Source: Dictyobacter formicarum
Lineage (GTDB): Bacteria; Chloroflexota; Ktedonobacteria; Ktedonobacterales; Ktedonobacteraceae
NCBI RefSeq assembly: GCF_016587435.1
Contig: NZ_BNJJ01000014.1
Span: 1-64,000 of the forward strand
Length of the DNA stretch: 64,000 bases
Direction: 5' to 3'
Under the pieces are notes generated by a model. That model had not been told where the DNA came from. It searched no databases and saw only the letters and a list, made by a program, of their open reading frames with translations. Positions 31,803-40,416 of the stretch are shown piece after piece (position 1 is the stretch's first letter; every line of letters starts with the position of its first letter). The position numbers and the translations under genes were made by a program.

Positions 31803-32696
31803 TTATAGGATTTTTTTGCCCAGAGCCGAGAGCGTTAGCTCTACTGCCAGCTGGGCCGTGGTATTCTCACGGTCCAGAATGGAATTCACCTCTACCACAT
31901 CCATAGAGACCATGCGCTGGGTTTCAGCGATCATTTCCATGGCGAAGTGGGCTTCGCGGTAGCTGAGTCCGCCACGCACAGGTGTACCGACGCCCGGGGC
32001 TTCACGTGGATCAAGCGAATCCATGTCCAGGCTTAAATGGATCGGACCATTGTTTGCTCCCGCGATTTCGATGGCCTGCTGCATGACATAGGAAATGCCA
32101 CGGCGGTCAAGGTCTGACATGGTGAAGACGTGGATGTTGTGCTTACGCAGGAGTTCTTGCTCTCCGGTATCCAGGTCGCGGGCTCCTACGATGACAATCT
32201 TGTTTTTATCAATTTTGGGGGCCCAGCCGCCAACATTGACCAGGTGTTCGTTGCCGATACCAGCCAGCGCGGCCAGAATCATACCGTGAATATTGCCTGA
32301 TGGTGTGGTTCCTTCCACATTGAAGTCGGCATGAGCATCGACCCAGATGACGCCGACGTCTTTATGGACGCGGGCAACTCCACTGATCGATCCCAGGGAC
32401 ATACTGTGGTCACCACCCAGGATTAAAGGGAATTCCTCTGACTGTAGAGCGTCGCTCACCATGTCAGATAGTTCTACTGCCAGATTGGTAATGGGCTCCA
32501 GATATTTTAGACGAGGATTGCCGGTTGGCTGATTCTCGGGTAATGGAATGTTAATATTACCAACGTCATTGACGCTGTGGCCAAGGCGGTGGAGCTGGTC
32601 GATCAGACCAGCATAACGGATCGCGCGGGGACCGATGTCGACCCCACGTCTATCTGCGCCCAGATCGATGGGGGCGCCAATTACACGGATACGCAT
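31803..32696 (-). CDS. rocF: arginase
   Basis: Arginase (297 aa) hydrolyses arginine to ornithine and urea at a binuclear Mn site. The ATG at 32696 is chosen because AGAGGTGA lies 12 nt upstream and the protein then starts RIRVIGAPIDLGADRRGVD. In-frame starts upstream add a non-homologous segment. Metal ligands are visible in GGDHS (94-98), DAHAD (120-124) and SLDMDSLDP near residue 230. SGNIHGM is an arginase rather than agmatinase feature. It is divergent from the glutamate dehydrogenase-like gene, consistent with arginine/ornithine to glutamate catabolism (inference). Confidence 0.94.
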   Translation of the reverse strand: MRIRVIGAPIDLGADRRGVDIGPRAIRYAGLIDQLHRLGHSVNDVGNINIPLPENQPTGNPRLKYLEPITNLAVELSDMVSDALQSEEFPLILGGDHSMSLGSISGVARVHKDVGVIWVDAHADFNVEGTTPSGNIHGMILAALAGIGNEHLVNVGGWAPKIDKNKIVIVGARDLDTGEQELLRKHNIHVFTMSDLDRRGISYVMQQAIEIAGANNGPIHLSLDMDSLDPREAPGVGTPVRGGLSYREAHFAMEMIAETQRMVSMDVVEVNSILDRENTTAQLAVELTLSALGKKIL

Positions 32697-32934
32697 AGGA
32701 AAAATTTCACCTCTGTTCGCCATTGAACGTTGACGATACTGTTCGCTAATGAAATAATACACACCCCCTCCTTGCGGTAGCACGGAAGGTGTTCTTTTCT
32801 TTTCATTATATGCACTGCTATGGAGTTTGTCTACGGACCCCCTATTCAGTCTGTTGGGTTTTCCTGTTCTCCCAGTAGAAATAAATTTTGCATGTATCTT
32901 TCAAAAGAAAGACATGACACATATGTCTCATGAC

Positions 32935-32964
32935 TTGATCATATTTGAGGATTGGTGATATACT
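32935..32964 (+). promoter_or_regulatory. promoter upstream of gdhA
   Basis: TTGATC (32935-32940), 18-nt spacer, TATACT (32959-32964), with an upstream TGA giving an extended -10. The expected start is near 32971. Confidence 0.6.
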
Positions 32965-32990
32965 GAATGTTATATAGATCATATAGCGAG

Positions 32991-33013
32991 CCCGCCCACA
33001 ATGGGCGGGTTTT
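32991..33013 (+). terminator. intrinsic terminator in the gdhA leader
   Basis: CCCGCCCA/TGGGCGGG (8 bp) around a CAA loop followed by TTTT. It is oriented on the + strand and lies about 20 nt downstream of the gdhA promoter start. No + strand gene ends here, so it may be an attenuator, or it ends a very short RNA. Confidence 0.7.
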
Positions 33014-33270
33014 CCCATTGATACTATATTAGCATTCAATCGGATAAACGTAGCCGTTTGGGAGGCACATTGGTCTTCTAGAATATCATATGCAGCAATG
33101 TATACGCTGTGGCGGCCAGGAGGGCCGCGAAGGTGCGACGTTTTATGATTGTTTGTTAACACATGTAATTGTCTGGAAATAAACATGTGGAAAGTGGGAA
33201 GCAAAGAGGCTTTTCGTGCAGCGTAGCAGCTTGACCGCAAGAGGTCAGGTCCGAGGAGGTTCCTTTTATC

Positions 33271-34524
33271 ATGGTTGTCGATGTTATTAGTCCGTATACC
33301 GTTGCCGTGGCTCAGTTTGATGAGGCAGCAGAGCGGCTCGGTTTATCCCAATCAATGCGTAATGTTTTGCGCGCCCCCAAACGTGAACTCATTGTTAATT
33401 TTCCTGTTCGTTTGGATAACGGGGACGTGCAAATGTTTACGGGTTATCGTGTCCAACATAACATCAATCGTGGTCCGGCCAAGGGCGGTATTCGGTTTAG
33501 CCCCGAAGTTTCACTCGATGAAGTGCGTGCCCTGGCAATGTGGATGACCTGGAAATGTGCTGTGGTGGATATTCCTTTTGGTGGAGCTAAGGGTGGCGTC
33601 ATCTGTGATCCACATCAAATGTCTCGCGGTGAGCTTGAGCGTATGAGTCGCCGTTATGCTACCGAGATTTCGATTTTGATGGGACCCAATAGCGATATCC
33701 CGGCTCCCGATATGAATACCAACCCTCAAGTTATGGCCTGGATGATGGATACCTATTCGATGCATCAAGGCTATTCTGTACCCGCTGCTATTACTGGTAA
33801 ACCTCTGGCTATTGGTGGAAGTGAAGGGCGGTTGGACGCTACGGCTCGTGGCGTGCAGGTAGTCACAAGGGCGGCTATGCGCCACCTGGGTATGTCCCCC
33901 GAACGTTCTTCTGTCGTCATCCAGGGTTTCGGCAATGTCGGCGGAATTACCGCGCGTCTCTTACACGAAATGGGCTGTAAGATAGTTGGTTTGAGTGATA
34001 TCAGCGGTGGTGTTTACAATCCTCAAGGTATCGATGTCCCAACGGCAATGCGTTTCTCGCGCGAGCATGGCAGTTTACGTGGTATGCCTGGTACTGAACC
34101 AGTCACTAACCGCGAGTTGCTAGAACTTCCCTGCGATATTCTGATCCCTGCTGCTCTTGAAAATCAATTGACCAAAGACAATGCCGACCATGTGCAGGCA
34201 CGCCTGATTGTTGAGGCTGCCAATGGCCCAACCACCAATGAGGCCGACCACATCTTGAACGATAATGGTGTGCTGATCGTGCCAGATATTCTGGCCAATG
34301 CCGGCGGCGTTACCGTCAGTTACTTTGAATGGGTGCAGGATCTACAACATTTCTTCTGGTCTGAAAATGAAATTAATCAGCGCCTTGAATCGATCATGAC
34401 ACGTTCTTTTGATGCTGTGCTTGAGAAGTCAACCAACCAGGAGACGAATCTGCGCATGGGTGCCTACTTGTTGGCGGTCAGTCGTGTTGCAGAGGCAACT
34501 GAGTTGCGTGGCATTTACCCGTAG
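33271..34524 (+). CDS. gdhA: glutamate/leucine-type NAD(P) dehydrogenase
   Basis: A 417-residue Glu/Leu/Phe/Val dehydrogenase. The substrate domain contains RGPAKGGIRFSPEVSLDEVRALAMWMTWKCAVVDIPFGGAKGG with the catalytic lysines, and the PAPDMNT segment. The Rossmann domain has VIQGFGNVGGITA, followed by ANGPTTNEAD and LANAGGVTVSYFEWVQ, typical of hexameric glutamate dehydrogenases. Reaction: oxidative deamination of glutamate to 2-oxoglutarate, or the reverse. The sequence alone does not fix NAD versus NADP. The ribosome site GAGGAGG is about 10 nt upstream. Confidence 0.93.
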   Translation: MVVDVISPYTVAVAQFDEAAERLGLSQSMRNVLRAPKRELIVNFPVRLDNGDVQMFTGYRVQHNINRGPAKGGIRFSPEVSLDEVRALAMWMTWKCAVVDIPFGGAKGGVICDPHQMSRGELERMSRRYATEISILMGPNSDIPAPDMNTNPQVMAWMMDTYSMHQGYSVPAAITGKPLAIGGSEGRLDATARGVQVVTRAAMRHLGMSPERSSVVIQGFGNVGGITARLLHEMGCKIVGLSDISGGVYNPQGIDVPTAMRFSREHGSLRGMPGTEPVTNRELLELPCDILIPAALENQLTKDNADHVQARLIVEAANGPTTNEADHILNDNGVLIVPDILANAGGVTVSYFEWVQDLQHFFWSENEINQRLESIMTRSFDAVLEKSTNQETNLRMGAYLLAVSRVAEATELRGIYP

Positions 34525-34640
34525 CATAGTGTAGTAGTAGTGCATTTTTCTCTACTTGAAAATTTGTGTAGTGTTCTGCAACATGAAATATTCACATTAA
34601 TGTTTTCTTGTATGTCCATTTAGAACATGTCATATGAAAC

Positions 34641-34674
34641 AAATCGGAGGACCATCTAACAGGTCCTCCGATTT
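34641..34674 (+). terminator. bidirectional intrinsic terminator gdhA / recJ
   Basis: A 13-bp perfect stem (AAATCGGAGGACC) with an 8-nt loop followed by ATTTATT on the + strand. It lies between convergent gdhA and recJ. Confidence 0.85.
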
Positions 34675-34692
34675 ATTTATGTCGGGGATTAC

Positions 34693-36552
34693 TCAGCGTT
34701 CGTCGTATAGTGGTTCTGCATCCAGGATTTTCAGCCAGGTTTCGGGCTTGTCGTCGTCTTCCGATGAGTTAAGGCGAAAGATAATATTGACGGCTTGAAT
34801 GTTTTTGAAGCGTTGGATTTCGGCAGCTCCCCGTGTATAGGTGCCGCGCAATACCTGCTCATACCTGGTAGGATGCTGTGATCCAGCCTGATTGTTCTCT
34901 TGCCTGGCGAAGCCGAAACGGAACGACAAGTTCTGGCGATTAGGGCCGCTGGTGCGTACATCTAGCAGGTTGACCTTCTCCATTTTGAAGACAGGCTCAG
35001 GATTGCCCGCTCCAAATGGTCCTAGCTGGCGTAGCGCTTTATAGGCGTCGTAGTTCAGAAATCTGGCTTTCGTAATCGTCAGATCTACCATGCGGGGCAT
35101 AAAAGTAGGAGCCGTTTCGCTACTTTCTTGTTCGGTCACGATTCCGGTGGGATCTGGCAGATCGGTGCCTTCGATTAAGGCCGGATTGGCCGGTCCGCCG
35201 TTTTCCTGCCAGCGAAACAGATGTTCACGCAGTTGTTCAATGCGTTTACTGAGAATGGTGAATCCGGCAGCCTGGGCGTGTCCTCCGTAGCGTTCCAGAT
35301 AGGAGGCGAAGTTGCGCAGCGCTTCGATGATATTAAAGCCTTTCTGGCTGCGGGCCGAGCCACGGCTCAAACCGGTAGCAGGATCATTGCTCAGCACCAG
35401 GACCGGCTTACTGAGTTCTTCGGCCAGTTTGCCAGCGACCAGGCCGATAATACCTTCGTGCCAGTCATCGCCGTCTACCATGACAACCGCATGATCTGGA
35501 TTGCTGGCGGCTTGTTCCCGCACATTGCGCATCAGCGTTTCTGTCTCTTGCTGGCGCTGGATGTTTAACTGCCGCAACTCCTCGGCGATCTTATCGGCCT
35601 CTTCTGGATCATCTGTAACCAGCAGTTCAAAGGCGATGCTGGCCTCTTTCATACGTCCGGCGGCATTAATGCACGGAGCAATCCCAAAGGCAATGTCGCG
35701 CTCACGTATTTTTCCAGGTTGTAGATTGGCATTGCGGATCAACGCTTTGAGCCCTGGCTTATTGGTCTCGTTCAGGTGTTGTAGTCCCAGGCGCACATAG
35801 ATATGGTTCTCACCCAGCAAAGGGGCAATATCTGCGATGGTCCCTATGGCGACCAGGTCCAGGAGTGCCAGTTCATCCTCCACAGGGCGATTATAAGACC
35901 GATAGAGGGCCTGTGTGAGCTTGAAGGCTATTCCTACCCCACAAAGATAACGCTCGCCGTATTGGCAGTCTGGACGCCATGGATTGACCATTGCATAGGC
36001 CTGTGGTCGTTCCGCTGGTGGATGGTGATGATCCGTAATAATGACATCGATGCCTGCTTGCCTGGCATATTCTACCTGTTCGACATCTGAACTGGCGCAA
36101 TCGGTGGTGATGATTAGCTGTGTGCCACGCGCTTTAAGCGTATCCAGGGCAGTTACGTTCAATCCACAGCCATCTTTCAGCCGATGGGGAATATGATAGT
36201 CAAGGATGGCGTTGGGCTGCTTCAGCAGGCGCAGGGCGCGGTAGAGTAGCGCGGATGAGGTGACTCCATCTGCATCGTAATCGCCATAGACCGTAATATG
36301 TTCTTGCTGGTCGAGAGCCTGCCGGATGCGGGCGACGGCACGAGGCATGTCGATCAATGTGAAGGGATCACGGGTCTCTTGATACGAGGCGTGGATGAAG
36401 TTATCCATCTCTTCTACGGTTTTGAGTCCACGATTATACAGTAACTGCGCCTGAATTGCTGTGATGCTAGCGGCCTCTGCGGCACGAAAAAGTGTGGCGT
36501 CTAGCTGGGGATAGACCTCCCATGCGCTCGATAGGTGAGATGATAATTCCAA
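34693..36552 (-). CDS. recJ: single-stranded-DNA-specific exonuclease RecJ
   Basis: RecJ (619 aa) is a 5'-3' ssDNA exonuclease of the DHH family acting in recombination and mismatch repair. TTG start at 36552 with AGAGGAA upstream. DYDADG (91-96) and DHHHPP (from 174) are the DHH Mn motifs; NPWRPDCQYGERYLCGVGIAFKL and APCINAAGRMKEASIAFELL follow. The DHHA1 domain has GSARSQKGFNIIEAL and YGGHAQAAGF, and a C-terminal OB domain completes the protein. hemW lies 17 nt upstream, so the two form an operon. Confidence 0.95.
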   Translation of the reverse strand: MELSSHLSSAWEVYPQLDATLFRAAEAASITAIQAQLLYNRGLKTVEEMDNFIHASYQETRDPFTLIDMPRAVARIRQALDQQEHITVYGDYDADGVTSSALLYRALRLLKQPNAILDYHIPHRLKDGCGLNVTALDTLKARGTQLIITTDCASSDVEQVEYARQAGIDVIITDHHHPPAERPQAYAMVNPWRPDCQYGERYLCGVGIAFKLTQALYRSYNRPVEDELALLDLVAIGTIADIAPLLGENHIYVRLGLQHLNETNKPGLKALIRNANLQPGKIRERDIAFGIAPCINAAGRMKEASIAFELLVTDDPEEADKIAEELRQLNIQRQQETETLMRNVREQAASNPDHAVVMVDGDDWHEGIIGLVAGKLAEELSKPVLVLSNDPATGLSRGSARSQKGFNIIEALRNFASYLERYGGHAQAAGFTILSKRIEQLREHLFRWQENGGPANPALIEGTDLPDPTGIVTEQESSETAPTFMPRMVDLTITKARFLNYDAYKALRQLGPFGAGNPEPVFKMEKVNLLDVRTSGPNRQNLSFRFGFARQENNQAGSQHPTRYEQVLRGTYTRGAAEIQRFKNIQAVNIIFRLNSSEDDDKPETWLKILDAEPLYDER

Positions 36553-36569
36553 GTATCTATTCCTCTTGC

Positions 36570-37808
36570 TTACTCTGGCAACAGGCGTAAAAAGACCTCA
36601 TTGCCGAGGAGGCGTCCACGCGCGCTCAAGCGCAGCCAACCATCCTCATGTTCTAATAGGCCAGCCTCTTCTACAAGCTGTAATCGATCACCAACAAAGC
36701 GTGAGAATGGTATGCCGAAGCGCTCCTCAAAGGTGGGCAGATGCAATCCCATTGCGGTGCGCAAGCCCAGAAATGCCGTTTCAGACATGGCCTGTGCCGG
36801 TCCAACCTCTTCGCTTTCAACGGTTGGTAGACGATGTGTTTTGATAATTTTGATATATTCAGCTGGCTCACGCTCATTGGAGAAGCGGCGTCCGGCAAAA
36901 CTAGAGGCGGCTCCGGTCCCCATGCCAATGTATGGAAGATTCTGCCAGTAAGTCAGGTTGTGGCGACTATGATATCCAGGCAGCGACCAGTTAGAAATTT
37001 CATAGTTCACATAACCGGCCTGGCGCAACAGCTCGTCCGCATACTCATACATATCGGCGCATAGGTCCTCATCGCCGGGAGTAATACTGCCGTCATTTAC
37101 CCAATCCTGAAAAGGTGTTCCCTCTTCAACGATCAATGAATACAGCGACAGATGTTCCGGACGCAATTCTAGGGCGCGCTCCAGTGTTTCTTGCCAGTGC
37201 TGCATAGTTTGACCGGGCAGACCAAACATAAAATCTACGTTGATGGATGTGAAACCGGCTGCCCGTGCATACTGGACCGCCTGGACGATTTCTTTTGGTG
37301 TGTGGATACGTCCCAGCGTCTTGAGCAATTGAGCATCAAAGCTCTGGGCACCCATGCTCAAACGGTTGATGCCAGCCTTGCGTATACCGCTCAACTGCTC
37401 TTGATTGAGGGTGCCAGGATTGGCCTCCATCGTAATTTCTGCATCGACATCGACGGCAAAGGATTGGAAGCAGGCCTGGAGCAGGCGTGTAATCTGATTG
37501 ACATTGAGCAGACTGGGGGTGCCGCCACCCAGAAAGATGGTGCGCGAGCGGCGCTTACGACCGTCCTCATGCCGGGCCATGGTGCCAGCCATCTCGATTT
37601 CTTGTAGCAGAGCGCGCACATACGGTTCACGCAGAGGGAGTATACCAGCAAACGTATTGAAGTCGCAATAATGGCAACGCGTATGACAAAACGGTATATG
37701 GAGATAGAGAGAGGCTGTCTCCAGCAAATCTTGAATCGGTTCAGTTGCTTGTAACAGTGATGGTGGTAATTGAAGTTTCGATTGTGTATTGGTTTCCATA
37801 AGCGTCAT
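36570..37808 (-). CDS. hemW: radical SAM HemW-like protein (oxygen-independent coproporphyrinogen III oxidase family)
   Basis: A 412-aa radical SAM enzyme with the cluster motif CHTRCHYCDF (Cys 41, 45, 48). The Phe after CxxxCxxCD indicates HemW (heme chaperone-like) rather than HemN, which has an extra Cys. FLGGGTPSLL, ITMEANPGTL, NRLSMGAQSFD, HTPKEIVQAV and NVDFMFGLPGQT are typical. A C-terminal winged-helix-like part includes FLGLRTAMGL. In this position next to recJ it resembles the Gram-positive hemW. An in-frame ATG 9 nt downstream is an alternative start. Confidence 0.92.
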   Translation of the reverse strand: MTLMETNTQSKLQLPPSLLQATEPIQDLLETASLYLHIPFCHTRCHYCDFNTFAGILPLREPYVRALLQEIEMAGTMARHEDGRKRRSRTIFLGGGTPSLLNVNQITRLLQACFQSFAVDVDAEITMEANPGTLNQEQLSGIRKAGINRLSMGAQSFDAQLLKTLGRIHTPKEIVQAVQYARAAGFTSINVDFMFGLPGQTMQHWQETLERALELRPEHLSLYSLIVEEGTPFQDWVNDGSITPGDEDLCADMYEYADELLRQAGYVNYEISNWSLPGYHSRHNLTYWQNLPYIGMGTGAASSFAGRRFSNEREPAEYIKIIKTHRLPTVESEEVGPAQAMSETAFLGLRTAMGLHLPTFEERFGIPFSRFVGDRLQLVEEAGLLEHEDGWLRLSARGRLLGNEVFLRLLPE

Positions 37809-37942
37809 GGATGCTGTTTAATCCCTTATTGTGCGCCGCCGCTAGCGGCCTAAAGAAGTAAAGAGAATACAGAGGTTTATAAATTGTTCCGATTGCGGAA
37901 CTATGCGTTCTACAATCGGAAATGCAGGGACGGAGCCCTGTG

Positions 37943-37984
37943 CCTTCCCATTTGCTGGCGATCGCCAGCAAATGGGAAGGTTTT
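37943..37984. repeat. perfect 38-bp palindrome followed by TTTT
   Basis: Bases 37943-37980 equal their own reverse complement; the centre is GGCGATCGCC. A smaller hairpin CAGGG/CCCTG (about 37925-37940) lies before it. TTTTG follows on the + strand, but both neighbouring genes are on the minus strand, so it is not a normal terminator for either. It resembles the other long intergenic palindromes in the window. Confidence 0.8.
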
Positions 37985-38014
37985 GTCTTACTACAATAAC
38001 ATGGCTACGACTTT

Positions 38015-39460
38015 TTAGCCCTGGGTACCACCAGGAGCACCACCAGGAGCGCCGCCAGGAGTGTTCTGTCCGGGAGGTGAGGCCGGGATCCAGGATGGCA
38101 TGTTCGAGGCATCGAACAGCTTGTTGCTATCTGGTTCTGAAAACTGCGTTCCTTTGACTTTCTGGGTCTCGATCCAATATTTTAACGCGTTATCCTTCAG
38201 CGCTTTTAGCTTGGCAGCGTCAACCGCTCGTGAAGGATCTGAGGTTTCGTATTGGAGGACGTGGAATGTTCCATTTTCTTTCAATACGGGGCTGAACTCA
38301 TTGTCTTTACGCCCGGGGTCCATCAGCCAATCATCGACTGTCGCGGCAATATTGGAGCCATCATCCAGCATATATTGGCCAGGCGCCAGCCAGCCGAGCT
38401 CGCCACCTTTGGACTTGGTGTTGTTGTCCAGTGATTTCTGCGAGGCCAGTGTATGGAAATCAGCACCGGCTTTTAGCTGGCTGAGGATGGAATTGGCATC
38501 TTTCTCTGTTGCCACTGTAATTGCGCGCGCACTAACCTGGCGTTCGGGTGAAGTGATTAACGAGGCCAGATAGTTTTGCATATTATCGCGGCGTAGCTTG
38601 AGCGTCATCATCGATTGGATATCGCTATCGCTAACATTGGAGTCGCTCAGAAACTTGCTATAGGATTTGCCTGCGGGCAAGTTAGCCTTCAGATCATCGA
38701 GCGCTTTGGTCACAGCACTGCTGCTCGGGTTGATCTTATTCTGGAGATCAGGACCTTGCTGGCTGAGCCAGTTACGAATCACAATATCTTCCTGTAACCA
38801 CTGCGCGCTGGTTGTGCCAATCTGGGATTGGGTGAAGAGCTGCTCTTGCACGGTTTCTTGCTGCGAGAGGCTACTGTACTGGTTATCATAGCCCTGCTTG
38901 ATCTTCGTGGCATCGGCCTGCTTGGCTTGGGCTGCATCCAACTGCTTCTGGAGGTCGGGGCGCTGGCTAGAATTGGCTGGCAATGCTTTGAGCTGTTTGG
39001 TCAAATCATCCACAGACTTGGTGGCCGCATCTATCGTTTTCTGCTCATTAAGAGATTTTGTGTGAGCATCATCGGTCTGGGCGCGTAAACCATTTTTTCC
39101 TTTGATCTGATTCTCGCTCAATTGTCCTTGCAGGGCGACGAGCTTATGATAATCAGATTGGGGAATAGATTGACCATTGACTGAGGCAACAGGCTGATTG
39201 GGAATAACGACATTCAGATTGATCCAATAGCCAACAAATACGACAATGACAATTGCGACGATGAGGCCAATAAATGACCAGACAGCCAGCCGTTGCAACT
39301 GGGTCTTTTCTGCTTTTGTGAGGTGGCCTCCCCAGCCAAAAATAAGAGGTTGGCCGTCACGACGAGCCTCGACGTGCGCCGTTTGTTTTGTATATTGTTT
39401 GGTTTGGGCAGAACGCGTTGGTCGCTTATTATCAGGCCGACGCGCCGTTTGATTTTTCAT
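38015..39460 (-). CDS. membrane-anchored parvulin-like peptidyl-prolyl isomerase
   Basis: A 481-residue protein with an N-terminal basic cytosolic part, a membrane helix at about residues 59-82, and a long extracytoplasmic region. The ATG at 39460 has GGAGG 5 nt upstream. A SurA/PrsA-like layout is suggested. An N-terminal chaperone-type segment begins PVASVNGQSIPQSDYHKLV; a Gln/Ala/Lys-rich coiled coil follows. Near residues 300-400 is a parvulin-type domain with ARAITVATEKDANSILSQL, KAGADFHTLASQ and KGGELGWLAPGQ. The tail is GGAPGGAPGG. Likely a secreted-protein foldase. The rotamase assignment is by motif only. Confidence 0.8.
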   Translation of the reverse strand: MKNQTARRPDNKRPTRSAQTKQYTKQTAHVEARRDGQPLIFGWGGHLTKAEKTQLQRLAVWSFIGLIVAIVIVVFVGYWINLNVVIPNQPVASVNGQSIPQSDYHKLVALQGQLSENQIKGKNGLRAQTDDAHTKSLNEQKTIDAATKSVDDLTKQLKALPANSSQRPDLQKQLDAAQAKQADATKIKQGYDNQYSSLSQQETVQEQLFTQSQIGTTSAQWLQEDIVIRNWLSQQGPDLQNKINPSSSAVTKALDDLKANLPAGKSYSKFLSDSNVSDSDIQSMMTLKLRRDNMQNYLASLITSPERQVSARAITVATEKDANSILSQLKAGADFHTLASQKSLDNNTKSKGGELGWLAPGQYMLDDGSNIAATVDDWLMDPGRKDNEFSPVLKENGTFHVLQYETSDPSRAVDAAKLKALKDNALKYWIETQKVKGTQFSEPDSNKLFDASNMPSWIPASPPGQNTPGGAPGGAPGGTQG

Positions 39461-39535
39461 CAAAACCTCCAACGTGGAAATCCCAGACTTGTGCCATCAG
39501 GGAATTATCCACCATGTCGAGCAGGTCGGACCCCT

Positions 39536-39581
39536 GAAGTAACTGGAAGAGAAGTTTGTGGCTTTCTTTTCCAGTTACTTC
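39536..39581 (-). terminator. hairpin downstream of rpsR
   Basis: GAAGTAACTGGAA (39536-39548) and its exact complement (39569-39581) form a 13-bp stem with a 20-nt loop. It is at the 3' end of the rpsF-ssb-rpsR transcript. No T-run on the minus strand, so probable transcript end or stability element rather than a classic terminator. Confidence 0.5.
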
Positions 39582-39617
39582 ATTTATCAGCTACAAGCCG
39601 GGAAGTAACAATGGTTA

Positions 39618-39896
39618 TTACATCCCACGCATATGTTCTGCAGTGTAGGGGAGCAGGGCCATAAAGCGGGCCTGCTTGATTGCAGTGCTCAAACCACGCT
39701 GATGCTTGGCGCAAGTGCCCGTCTTACGGCGGGGCTCGATCTTTCCGCGATCGGAAATGTATCGCTTCATGAAGCGGCTTGCATCTTTGTAGTCGATTTC
39801 TCGTACGTGGTCGTGGCAAAATTGACAAATTTTGCGGCGAGATGAGCGCTCGCCACGCTCGCGTCGCTCACGACGTGGACCTGATGGTCTCTGCAT
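39618..39896 (-). CDS. rpsR: 30S ribosomal protein S18, zinc (C+) type
   Basis: S18 (92 aa) pairs with S6 on the 30S platform. CQFCHDH and [23 protein letters not shown], with the Cys/His set of zinc-type S18, identify it. The N-terminus is Arg/Gly/Glu-rich ([12 protein letters not shown]). Third gene in rpsF-ssb-rpsR. Confidence 0.96.
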   Translation of the reverse strand: MQRPSGPRRERRERGERSSRRKICQFCHDHVREIDYKDASRFMKRYISDRGKIEPRRKTGTCAKHQRGLSTAIKQARFMALLPYTAEHMRGM

Positions 39897-39913
39897 CAGT
39901 CTTTCTCCTTCAT

Positions 39914-40309
39914 TTAGAAGGGGTGATCATCCAATTCTCCAAGGTCATCGGGGCCACCATAATCAGGACCCGAACTACTGGGCTGCTGACTCTTTGGTGT
40001 AAGCATTTCCATTTCGTTGATGATCACATCGATGGCAGTGCGGGGCGTACCTTCTTTATCAGTGTACTTGCGCTGCTCAAGGCGACCCTCAACATATACT
40101 TTCTGGCCCTTTTTCAGGTAGTTGTTACACGTCTCCGCCAATTGATTCCAGGCAACGATATTAAACCAATCGGTTTCGCGCTCACCGCTGGCAGATTTGC
40201 CATAGCGGCGTGTCACGGCCAGCGTGAACTTCGTCACGGCGGTACCGTTTTGTGTGTAGCTCATTTCAGGATCGCGTCCCAGATTCCCAATGAGTATAAT
40301 CTTGTTCAT
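39914..40309 (-). CDS. ssb: single-stranded DNA-binding protein
   Basis: SSB (131 aa) binds ssDNA as a tetramer and recruits repair partners. N-terminal [22 protein letters not shown], the OB fold with [14 protein letters not shown] and [15 protein letters not shown], and a Pro/Ser/Gly linker. It ends in the acidic tip LDDHPF, the interaction tail for SSB partners such as RecJ and PriA (both encoded in this window). Between rpsF and rpsR as in many bacteria. Confidence 0.96.
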   Translation of the reverse strand: MNKIILIGNLGRDPEMSYTQNGTAVTKFTLAVTRRYGKSASGERETDWFNIVAWNQLAETCNNYLKKGQKVYVEGRLEQRKYTDKEGTPRTAIDVIINEMEMLTPKSQQPSSSGPDYGGPDDLGELDDHPF

Positions 40310-40416
40310 GACTCAAAATCCTTTCGACGTGTGATACCACCCCAATTTGACATTATGAAGACAGATGAATGCACCCAAACGTCTCTTCTTTGTGCTTAGT
40401 TCGCTGGCCGGCGTAA

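Larger units (their letters stand above)
32697..33270. other. 574-nt divergent spacer between rocF and gdhA
   Basis: No ORF looks coding. It contains a + strand promoter (32935-32964) and an intrinsic terminator (32991-33013) only about 20 nt after the predicted start point, both listed separately. About 250 nt of leader follow before gdhA. A clear rocF promoter on the minus strand was not found. Confidence 0.5.

Noticed and set aside
32842..33240. 132-residue minus-strand ORF in the rocF-gdhA spacer
   Set aside because: Crosses a promoter and terminator of gdhA and has no recognisable sequence.
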